Shown here piece after piece: positions 1-8,000 of a DNA stretch of 20,798 nucleotides. Source of the stretch: Clostridiales bacterium (GTDB taxonomy: Bacteria; Bacillota; Clostridia; Lachnospirales; WQUN01). The number at the start of each line of letters is the position of its first letter. The stretch's first letter is position 1. The stretch lies in contig JAITPB010000060.1 of the NCBI GenBank assembly GCA_031289625.1, forward strand, positions 1 to 20,798, given 5' to 3'. The translations under genes and the position numbers were made by a program. The notes under the pieces are model-generated. The model searched no databases. It saw only the letters and a list, made by a program, of their open reading frames with translations, and had not been told where the DNA came from.

Positions 1-2409
1 GGCGTTGCGGCGCAATAGATTCTTCCGGAACAGCACGCCAGCGAGGAAACCGATAAGCCCAAACGAGAACATCTGCCACGGCGTCCAGGGGCCTTGACCG
101 AAATACATATTGCTGACAAATCCTGTCATCGCGCCGACAAGGAAGCCCGCCTCGCCGCCGAAGGCCACGCCGGCGATTGTCACCAGCGCAACGACAGGTT
201 TGAACTGCGGCAGCATAAAAAACGCCGCGCGCCCTGCCACTGCAATCGCGCACAGCGACGCGATAATGACCATTTCGCGCGCCTGTGGTTTGCGGCTCTC
301 AAACACAAGCGCAAATGGCAGCATGGTTTCCAAAATAATCAGCATCGAGATGAAATAATATTTGCGGTCGCCGAAAAAGAATGCGCCGACATAGATTGTG
401 AGCGGAATCGCGAGCAGAATCATCGCGGCGGCGGCGATTGTCCGCGGCGACAGCTTTTGTTTGCGCGCCGGAATTGGCTGAACGGACGTTTCCCGCTGAG
501 GCGACAGCGACACCACAAGCCCAGCCGCGCCGGCCGCGAGTAAAAGCATCAGCCCGGCATATTTCCATACATGGCTGGCGTCCGCCGCGACGGAAACCGC
601 CAAATCCCCGCCGGAAATGAAGCTTTTGAACCCCTCAAAATCCGCCGCCATCAAGACGATAGCGGCCATCAGAGCCAAGACGGAAAGACCCGCGCAGAAA
701 AGCCGGCGCAGGGTTCGCTTTTCATTTTTCGGCGGCGCGGTTGGCGCGTTGTCCGGCAGTTCGTATTCTGTGTCGCCGAGCGTAAGCGGTTCCGGCGCTT
801 TCCCGCCAAGTGCGGTTACAACGTCCGATACGGTTACCGCGTTCGGCAGCAGGCTGCGGCTCATACGGTTTGGCGCCGTTGTATAGAAACTGTTGCCGCT
901 GAAAAACGCGCGCGGATCGTTCTCCGTGACAATGCCGCCGTCGAAAAACAGGGCGCAGCAGTCGGCAAACTCGGCGCAAAATTCCACGTCGTGGCTCACC
1001 ATCACAACGGCGGCGCCCGCTTCTGTCAGTTTCTTTAAAATCGCCGCGAGAATCTGTTTAAACTCCGCGTCTAAGCCCTTAGTCGGCTCGTCGAGCAGCA
1101 AAATTTTCGGTTGCAGAAGCAATACTTTCGCCAACGCCGCGCGCTGCTGCTCGCCGCCGGACAAGTCGTAGGGATGGCTGCCGAGCAGGCCGTCCAAACG
1201 GCACAGCCCGACCATGGACGCAAAACGGCGCTGTTTCTCTTCTTTGGATAATTTGCGTTCGGATAAAATTTCAAGCAAATCCTCGCGGACTGTTTTGGCC
1301 ACGAACAGCGACTGCGGGTTTTGCGGCAGCGTGATGGCCTGGCTGTCTGTCATAACGCGTCCGCGATACGGCTGATGCAACCCCGCAATCAGCGAGAGCG
1401 CAGTCGTTTTGCCCGTGCCGTTGCCGCCCAGAATTGTGGTCAGTTTGCCGTAATCGGCGCGGAATGTTAAGTCTTTCACCACGTCTGGCAAATTTTTTTC
1501 GTATCTAAACCATACGCCGGAGAGTTCGATGGCCGCATTTCTTTCGCGCGGTGTTGGATTTTCAAAAACAAGCGGTGTTATCGGCTGACGGGCGAGCCAA
1601 TTCGCCCCGTCACGCACAGTGACGGGAACGGGCGGCTCAGACGACGCCGCACCCGCCCAAATGCGCATCGCAGCCGGCATCGCGAGGAACATTCCGTGAG
1701 AGCGTCCGCGAAGCGAAAGCCCCGCCTCCTGAGCCGATCCGTCCGCGATGATTCTGCCGCTGTCCATCACCACGACGCGTGTCGAGATCGGAAAGGCTTC
1801 CTCTAACCGGTGTTCCGTCAAAATGACCGTTATGCCAAGTTCCCGGTTTATCTTCCCGACTGTGGCGAGAAATTCACCGGCCGCGATAGGATCCAATTGG
1901 CTGGTCGGCTCGTCCAGAATCAGCGCGGACGGCTGCAGCGCCATAATCGACGCGAGGGCGAGCATCTGTTTCTGCCCGCCCGACAATTCTGTAACCGATT
2001 TGTGAAACCAGGTCTGTATGCCGAAAAACGACGCCATTTCCGCGACGCGCAGACGGATTTCCGGCGTTTCCAGCCCAAGGCTTTCCAATCCGAACGCCAG
2101 TTCGTGCCATACCTTGTCCGTCACAATCTGATTTTCCGGCGATTGCAGTACAAACCCGATTTTGGCCGCCGCGTCGCGCGGGGAAAGTGCGGTGAGCGAG
2201 GCGCTTTCAAATAATACAGCGCCGCTTAATGCACCATGCGGGGCGGCGGAGGGCTTCAAATGCCGCAGCAGCGTCGTCTTGCCGCAGCCGGACGGCCCGC
2301 AGAGCGTGACAAACCCGCCCCGCTCAATCGTGAGGTTGATGTCTACTAACACGGGCTTGTCGCGGTTTGGGTATGTGAAATTTAAGTTCTCGATTTTATA
2401 GATTTCCAA
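1..2409 (-). CDS. ECF transporter fusion: two ABC ATPases joined to an S component (3' end cut by window)
   Basis: I translated this frame by hand; it is open for at least 803 codons and has no stop in the window. ATPase 1 (about residues 1-270) has Walker A around 38-46 (PSGCGKTT), LSGGQ at 142-146, Walker B LDEPT from 165 and the switch His200. ATPase 2 (about 290-500) has Walker A GGNGTGKTT at 328-336, LSGGEQQR from 416, LLLDEPT around 437-443 and SHD with His473. A Pro/Ala linker follows, then a hydrophobic region from about 564 whose core (704 onward) reads like an ECF S component, with GQGPWTPWQM near the edge. Start: TTG at 2409-2407, six bases after AGAGG, overlapping the EcfT stop by 28 nt. 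No early in-frame ATG exists, and A1 ATPases normally begin with a similar sequence. Established: ECF importers use A, A', T and S, usually as separate chains. Inference: it energises and binds the vitamin, probably cobalamin given the upstream riboswitch and receptors. Specificity cannot be read from the sequence. The last membrane segments lie outside the window. Confidence 0.9.
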   Translation of the reverse strand, partial: MEIYKIENLNFTYPNRDKPVLVDINLTIERGGFVTLCGPSGCGKTTLLRHLKPSAAPHGALSGAVLFESASLTALSPRDAAAKIGFVLQSPENQIVTDKVWHELAFGLESLGLETPEIRLRVAEMASFFGIQTWFHKSVTELSGGQKQMLALASIMALQPSALILDEPTSQLDPIAAGEFLATVGKINRELGITVILTEHRLEEAFPISTRVVVMDSGRIIADGSAQEAGLSLRGRSHGMFLAMPAAMRIWAGAASSEPPVPVTVRDGANWLARQPITPLVFENPTPRERNAAIELSGVWFRYEKNLPDVVKDLTFRADYGKLTTILGGNGTGKTTALSLIAGLHQPYRGRVMTDSQAITLPQNPQSLFVAKTVREDLLEILSERKLSKEEKQRRFASMVGLCRLDGLLGSHPYDLSGGEQQRAALAKVLLLQPKILLLDEPTKGLDAEFKQILAAILKKLTEAGAAVVMVSHDVEFCAEFADCCALFFDGGIVTENDPRAFFSGNSFYTTAPNRMSRSLLPNAVTVSDVVTALGGKAPEPLTLGDTEYELPDNAPTAPPKNEKRTLRRLFCAGLSVLALMAAIVLMAADFEGFKSFISGGDLAVSVAADASHVWKYAGLMLLLAAGAAGLVVSLSPQRETSVQPIPARKQKLSPRTIAAAAMILLAIPLTIYVGAFFFGDRKYYFISMLIILETMLPFALVFESRKPQAREMVIIASLCAIAVAGRAAFFMLPQFKPVVALVTIAGVAFGGEAGFLVGAMTGFVSNMYFGQGPWTPWQMFSFGLIGFLAGVLFRKNLLRRNA

Positions 2410-3269
2410 ACTAAGTCCTCTTTCACATTGACGATGATGGGAAACGCTCCGAGCGCGAAATACGCCGCGAACACAGCCAGCGACGCGCCGCCCCACTCGC
2501 CCTTAATCGTAGGAAAATAGCGAAATTGGTATACGCCCGACAACCCGCCCGCGCCAACGGCCACGGCGCAGAGAAATATATAGAGCAGCGCAAAGGCATC
2601 ACGGCGGTCAAAGCGAAAAATGGAAAAGGCAGTGCGCCCCGGAAGTCCATAGCCGCGTCCCTTCATGCTGTCGGCAGTTTCGATGGCGTTTTCCAGCGCC
2701 CACGTTACCATGATGGACAAAATCCTTACACCGTGCTTCAACTTTTGCCAGAGATTTCCATTGGAGACGTCGCGGCCGACACATTTCTGCGCGTTGGAAA
2801 TCACCTTGATCTGCGCCTGAAACCGTGGCGCAAACCGCAGCGACATGGACAGAATCAGCGACAGCGCGGGGATTATACGGCCAAACAGATAGATAAATTT
2901 GTCACTGGTCATCACCTGATTGAAACAGGCAAACCAGCTTATCACCGTGATCAGCATAACAGCGGCAGCAATGCCGTAGAGTATGGATTCCAACGTCAGA
3001 GGGTTGCCGCTGTGCAGATACAGTAAAATCGTCGCGCCCTGGTGGTTAAAGGCCGGGTTAAGCAGCGCCGTAATAATCAGCATGGGCAGCATAAACATCA
3101 GATTAAAGCGCAAGGCTTTTTTCCGGTTTAAGTAAAAGGAATAGGTTAGCGCGCAGAGCAGCGAAACCGCCAGGCAAGCGGGATGGGTGAAAACCATGGA
3201 AAAAGCCAGGACAAACGCAAAATACAAAAAATTAACAATGGGGTGATAGCCCGCAAAGGCGTCCCTCAT
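2382..3269 (-). CDS. ecfT: Energy-coupling factor transmembrane protein EcfT (CbiQ family)
   Basis: A 295-aa polytopic membrane protein. Several hydrophobic helices fill roughly residues 10-135, a cytoplasmic coupling region spans about 140-210, and two further helices lie near the C-terminus. The coupling region carries LRFAPRFQAQ at about 142 and the ADSMKGRGYG motif at about 198-207. The latter is the hallmark Arg-Gly coupling element by which EcfT/CbiQ proteins grip the ATPases. Length is normal for the family (about 260-300 aa). The ATG at 3269 is preceded by AAAGGAGAG at good spacing. A 32-bp gap separates it from the DUF4430 gene upstream, and its 3' end overlaps the ATPase/S fusion by 28 nt, which suggests translational coupling. 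Role (established for the family): it transmits ATP-driven movement from the ATPases to the S component. Cobalamin as cargo is inferred from the operon. Confidence 0.93.
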   Translation of the reverse strand: MRDAFAGYHPIVNFLYFAFVLAFSMVFTHPACLAVSLLCALTYSFYLNRKKALRFNLMFMLPMLIITALLNPAFNHQGATILLYLHSGNPLTLESILYGIAAAVMLITVISWFACFNQVMTSDKFIYLFGRIIPALSLILSMSLRFAPRFQAQIKVISNAQKCVGRDVSNGNLWQKLKHGVRILSIMVTWALENAIETADSMKGRGYGLPGRTAFSIFRFDRRDAFALLYIFLCAVAVGAGGLSGVYQFRYFPTIKGEWGGASLAVFAAYFALGAFPIIVNVKEDLVWKSIKSRT

Positions 3270-3301
3270 GCGCAGTCTCTCCTTTCTCTTTCAATGATCA
3301 T

Positions 3302-4015
3302 TTAATAGCTGCCCGCCGCGTTAAAGCCGCCGATGTCCCGGCCCAAGTCGCAGGTGAAAATCCATTCCACCACATCGCCGTCTTTTAACTGATAGCGGGA
3401 ACAGCCATAATTTGGATACCAGCCGTTGACCTTATACATCCAGCCGGAAAGCTCGCCGCAGTCAAACTCGTAGAAGTTGTTGATGCCCTCAATATAGGCC
3501 GAGTTATAGATAGGCGTACTCACAAACTCCAAATGGATCTTTTGCCGGCGCGTTTCGTTTTTCAGCACGTCAAAGACGGATTCGCCCTCGATAAACGTAA
3601 CTTCCGTTGGCGGCAGGATAACCCCGTTTTCCGGCACAAGCTCCACTTTTTCCTTGTCCAGCCTGTTTATGTTGTCCAGGATGGACGCGCAGTTGATGGA
3701 CAGGATGCAGGTCAGTTCCGCGTTTCCCAAGCTGACATCCTGCGGCTCAACAGGCACTGGCTTGCCTTCCGGTATGGCGTCGGTAAGGTATTTGTCCTGA
3801 CCTGTTTCAGGATTGATTGTAAACCCAGACGCGGTTTCCGCGGTTCCCGCGTTGGCTGTTTCAGAAGCCGCGATTTGTGGAGCCGTTTCTCCGGCGAAAG
3901 CGCCGCCTGTGTCGCTGCCGAGCGTTCCGCTCACGGGCCCGCTTAAAAACCACGCGGCGGCCAGCAGTCCCAGGACTGCCGCCGACGCGCTGACGATGCC
4001 TTTATATTTTTTCAT
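3302..4015 (-). CDS. Secreted DUF4430 (transcobalamin C-terminal-like) protein
   Basis: A 237-aa protein with an N-terminal hydrophobic signal or anchor (residues about 8-30), an Ala/Thr/Glu-rich low-complexity linker to about 75, and a DUF4430 domain over about 100-230. The domain shows the hallmark core FDCGELSGWMYKVNGWYPN followed by a GDVVEWIFTCDLG strand. It contains five cysteines, which is unusual and may mean disulfides or metal binding. Established: DUF4430 (PF14478) is related to the C-terminal beta domain of eukaryotic intrinsic factor and transcobalamin, which caps cobalamin. The ATG overlaps the stop of the toroid gene (ATGA, 4 nt), so the two are probably made in step. No clear lipobox is present. 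The signal sequence may be cleaved or act as a membrane anchor. Inference: it forms a two-chain cobalamin-binding unit with the toroid protein, near the ECF transporter. Confidence 0.88.
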   Translation of the reverse strand: MKKYKGIVSASAAVLGLLAAAWFLSGPVSGTLGSDTGGAFAGETAPQIAASETANAGTAETASGFTINPETGQDKYLTDAIPEGKPVPVEPQDVSLGNAELTCILSINCASILDNINRLDKEKVELVPENGVILPPTEVTFIEGESVFDVLKNETRRQKIHLEFVSTPIYNSAYIEGINNFYEFDCGELSGWMYKVNGWYPNYGCSRYQLKDGDVVEWIFTCDLGRDIGGFNAAGSY

Positions 4016-5040
4016 TTCTTCTTCTCAGCCGTTATGATTCTGTACAAAGAGCTTTCGCCTTTCGCCGCCCGGTTCGCCGCCGCCATTCCGTACAGGGCCT
4101 GTTCCGTCGCCATCATGCTGTCGCCTGATCCGCTGCCTGTGTGGTTAAAGCTGCCGTCGCCGTTTTGAAAACTCAACAGGTTTTCCAGCAGCGTATGACC
4201 ATTTTTCACAAAGCGCGGATCATCCAGCGACACGCCCGCCTCGCACAGCGCCACAAGCGCCTGCACCACACTTTCGGAATTTTCGTTGCCCCAGCTTTTG
4301 TAGCCGCCGTCCGCGTCCTGCATTTTGGAGAGGCGGGTCAGCGCTTTGTTAATGGCTTGCTTGATTTTCGTTTTGTCCTGGTACTTCGCCAATGCCTGTA
4401 CCGCCATGCCGGTGAGATCCGGGTCGGATGTTTCGCCAGAGCCTATCTTCGCGCCATTCGCGCCTGCCGTCAGGTTAAAGCCGCCATCCGGCAGCTGGCA
4501 GCGCAGAATTTCGTCGATGTACAAATCCCGCGTGGCCTGAGTCCCGGTACTCTTGGGGATGGCATAATCCCCGCTGTCCAAAGCGATCAGCGCCCAGATA
4601 GGGCCGTTGAGGCCTTGCCAGATGGTTTTTTCATAATCGCCCAGCGGCGCGGTCAAATCATAGCCCGCTACGTTCCGAGGATCGTAACCCGCCGCCGTCA
4701 GGCCGATGATCACGCGGGAGTATTCGGTGTACTTTTTATCGTGCAAGACGCCTTTGCGTTCCTTGACATACGACTCAACCGCTTTGTAATAGGTTTCGTA
4801 GTAAGATTTCGGAACGTTGTATCCGGATCGGGCCAGCCCCAAAATTGCCCATTCGCCGCCAATAGAGCTTACCGCAGGCTGTTTCACGGTTTCGACGACA
4901 TACTGCGCCGTCTTGTTCAGAGGTGTGTCCAGTTGCGCCGCGCCGGTCGCGCCGGTCGCACCAGTCGCACCGGATACGGCAGCGCAAGGCGTAAGCAGTA
5001 ACAAGACCAGCGCCAGAAATATAGCGTTTATTTTTTTCAT
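4012..5040 (-). CDS. Secreted alpha/alpha-toroid (prenyltransferase/squalene-oxidase-like repeat) protein
   Basis: A 342-aa protein with a signal peptide (residues 1 to about 24), then a short Gly-Ala-Thr tract (GATGATGATGA), then an alpha/alpha-barrel. Recurrent loop motifs mark the repeats: CQLPDGGFNL, MQDADGGYKSW and FQNGDGSFNHTG, each followed by a helix ending in an ALV/AL motif. This fold is shared by prenyltransferases, terpene cyclases and the N-terminal domain of intrinsic factor/transcobalamin. I see no terpene-cyclase DXDD motif, so catalysis is unlikely. The start overlaps the stop of the 1807-aa gene (ATGA, 4 nt), with AAAGGAGG about 13 nt upstream inside that gene. Its sequence is clearly related to, but much diverged from, the two toroid modules of the 1807-aa protein (for example the shared SIGGEWA). 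Inference: it is the toroid half of a split cobalamin receptor, with the DUF4430 protein as the other half. Confidence 0.88.
   Translation of the reverse strand: MKKINAIFLALVLLLLTPCAAVSGATGATGATGAAQLDTPLNKTAQYVVETVKQPAVSSIGGEWAILGLARSGYNVPKSYYETYYKAVESYVKERKGVLHDKKYTEYSRVIIGLTAAGYDPRNVAGYDLTAPLGDYEKTIWQGLNGPIWALIALDSGDYAIPKSTGTQATRDLYIDEILRCQLPDGGFNLTAGANGAKIGSGETSDPDLTGMAVQALAKYQDKTKIKQAINKALTRLSKMQDADGGYKSWGNENSESVVQALVALCEAGVSLDDPRFVKNGHTLLENLLSFQNGDGSFNHTGSGSGDSMMATEQALYGMAAANRAAKGESSLYRIITAEKKK
4941..4973 (-). repeat. 9-bp tandem repeat encoding Gly-Ala-Thr
   Basis: About three and a half copies of a roughly 9-bp unit (GTCGCGCCG-like on the plus strand) lie in the toroid gene just after the signal peptide. 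They encode GATGATGATGA. Copy-number change would stay in frame and only alter the length of the flexible N-terminal linker. Confidence 0.8.
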
Positions 5041-8000
5041 CCTATTTCAAGCCTCCTTTGGCTTTCCAAAAATGTTTCCATGAAACCCATCAGCAGTTGT
5101 GCGACTTCGGCCCGCGTGGACGTTCCCTGAGGCGCGAGGATGGTTGCGCCACGGCCCGTGATGATTTCCAAACCCCGCGCCCACTGCATGGCATTCAGGG
5201 CATAGCCGGAGATTTGGCCTGCGTCGCTGTAAGCGATCAATTCAGCGGCAGTGTTGATGTCCAAACCTGTTTTCGCCGCGTAATTGTAAAGAATGGTAAT
5301 CATCTGCTCCCGGGTGACATCGTCGTTCGTGCCGAACAATCCGTTTCCATAGCCTGCCACAATGCCTTCCTGGCATCCCCAGCCGACCGCGTTTGCGTAC
5401 CAGCCGCTGTCCTCCACGTCAACGAACGGACTCTCTTCGGTAACAGCGGGGGAACCGGCCAGCCGGTACAGAACTGTGATCAGCATAGCCCTGGACATAA
5501 ATGTATCCGGCGCGAACAGGCCGCCGCCCACACCGCTCATGAAGCCTTTTTCCGTGGCGTAACACACGGCGTTATAGTGCCAGTCGGTTTCTGATACATC
5601 GGTGTAAGGATTCACCCAGCCGTCATCCCGCGGCATTTCTTCATCCTGCGGCGCTTCTTCCTCTTGCGGCGTCTCTTCCGGTTGCTCCTCTGGCGCCTCC
5701 GCAATATAAAACAGCGAGAAATGATCTGTAAGGAAAATAAATCCGCTCCGGCGCGCGTTGTACGCAACGTCGTCCATGGCCTTTGCGCTGTCATCCTCCG
5801 TCAGATAACAGACGGTACGGCTCTCCGGATCGATGCCGCCAGACGGTTTGTAAGGCAGGAACACCGTGATGACGCCCTGGAACGCATCGACAACCCGCTC
5901 TCCCACCAAAATTTTCAGATCGAACGCCGGGTCACCCCTCACAACCGCGTTTTGGGCGCTGCTTAACTGACTTTGCGCAACGCTTTCAGATGTGATCCGG
6001 ATGATCGCATCGTCCGCCGCGCCGGTAACCAGCCCGGCCAAAGTCGCGCTGTCCAGCGTCATCGCAGCGATCCCGCATTCAATCGTCAGAACCACATTGG
6101 CTTCCGCCGCAATGGTTCTGAGATCGCCCGCGCGGAAATCCACCGCGACGCTTGCGGCGCCCTCATCGCCTTTGATTTGATATTTAATTTCACCTGTTAC
6201 ATTTTCCTCACCTTCAGCTTCCGCATTGGTTATGTCCTCCAGGGATTTGACTAAAGCGGCGTTGATTTCGTCCGAATCAATAACAGCCGACGCCTTTCCG
6301 TTTATGACAGTCACGGTAACCTCCGTAGAGGAAACAATGACCGTCTCCTCTGAGCCGTCTGGATCGTCACTGTCAGAATCGCCGTCGCCCAGCCCGTCCG
6401 GTATGCCATACGGGAATACCCGCTCCCACGCGGTCTCCTCCTTAATGTGATCGTCTACGTAATGCCATACAACCGTGTCGCCATTCGTTACGAACCATTC
6501 TTGCAGCCCGCGATCGACATGTACGCCATTGATCATATACATCCAGCCGCTGTTCGGGCCGTTGGTAAACTCCGCCAGGCCGTTAATGGACGACACATAG
6601 TTGCCCCCTGCGCCAACCTGCCGCAGTCCGTAGTCGCTGACCGCTTTCATAAATACTTCGTATACGGAAACTTCCTCTGCGTTTTCAAAATCAAGAGTGG
6701 TCATGGGTATCCAATCGCTGTAGTCCTTGTGCTTATCAGGCGTGGTGTGCTTCTCGTCTCCCACCAGGCGGAAATGGATGCTGATAGAGGCTGCGTTTTG
6801 GCTGAGAGCCAGCACGGTTAGATCGAATGTTACCGTCTTTGCTGCGCTGCCTTTTGTCAAATCCGCCGTCAATGTCACGCTTTGGTCGCCGCTGATGTAA
6901 GGCGGGCGGCTGACAGATCCGGTGTGCGAGATATGACTGCTGTTCGAACTCCAGCGAATCGTCACGCCGTTCTCCCCGAAGGCTGGCAGGTTCAGGGCGC
7001 TTGTGATTACGTTCTCATCGGCGTTCGCATTTCTGATGACGTACCATGTCAGGCTGCTTGCCGCCGCGTTTACCGCCGCCGCGTCGTCAGAATCCGGCTG
7101 TGCCGACTGCGTGCCCGCGTCGCGCATATTGTACAGAGAATTTTGATGGCTGCGATACCGTTCGTACGCGGTCAGCGCATAGGCCCCTTGCTCCGTTGAC
7201 ATCGCGTTGACGAATCCGCCGCGTTTGAATCCGCCGCTCGCCTCATCATAGTAAGTCAGCAACGCGTTTACATAGCTTGCCGCGTCGAGTCCGAGCGCGG
7301 ACAGCGCGACGATGATCTGCACGTTGCCCTCTACGTCGGCGATGGTCTGGGCGTTCAGCCACACGATGGCCTTATCCACAGCGGTTTTGATATTTGTGCC
7401 GCCGCTGTAGTAGGGCGCGAGCGCCTGAATGGCCATCGCGGTTACGTCTGCATCGCCCGGCGCCGTGTTCGACAGGCTCCAGCTGCCATCTGAGATTTGC
7501 AGGCTGAGAATCCTGTTTAGATACGCCGCTGCATCGCCCGCGTAGCCTTTCGCATCGAGCGCGATAAGCGCGAAGATGTCTGCATTCACAGTGCCTTCCG
7601 CCGCGTAGGTTCTAAACCTTGCCGTCAGGTCGCGCCCTTTGTAATTCGAAGTGTCCAGGCCCAGCGCGCTGACCGCGAGAACCACGCGCTCCCAGTCTGT
7701 CTTTTTGCTTAAAGCGTCCGAACTTTCGTCTGCAAGCTCCGCATCCAGCGCCGCGAGATAAATTCTCGTCCACGGGCTGTCCGCCGATTCAAGCCCGGCT
7801 CTGGCGCGGGCCAGTACCGCCCACTCGCCGCCGATGGTTCCGACAACCGGGCTGCTCGTGTGCGACAGTATCCACGACAGCGCGCTGTTCATCGCCGTCT
7901 GATATGTCACTGTCACATCCACAGGCTTTGGCACAAGCGCGTCGATCGCGTTTGTCAAATTCGTAAGAGCCGTATCCACTTCGTCCTGCACCGTGTCCGG

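Noticed and set aside
94..1274. Several short open frames on both strands over the left edge
   Set aside because: They are Arg/Ala-rich shadows of the ATPase/S fusion, whose frame contains every expected ABC motif in order.
4012..5040. Squalene-hopene cyclase or prenyltransferase enzyme
   Set aside because: The repeat fold fits, but there is no DXDD cyclase motif or zinc-site pattern, the protein is secreted and short, and the operon points to ligand binding.
4970..5040. Lipoprotein signal in the stand-alone toroid protein
   Set aside because: The candidate LLTPC has Pro just before the Cys, which does not fit a lipobox; an ordinary signal peptide explains it better.
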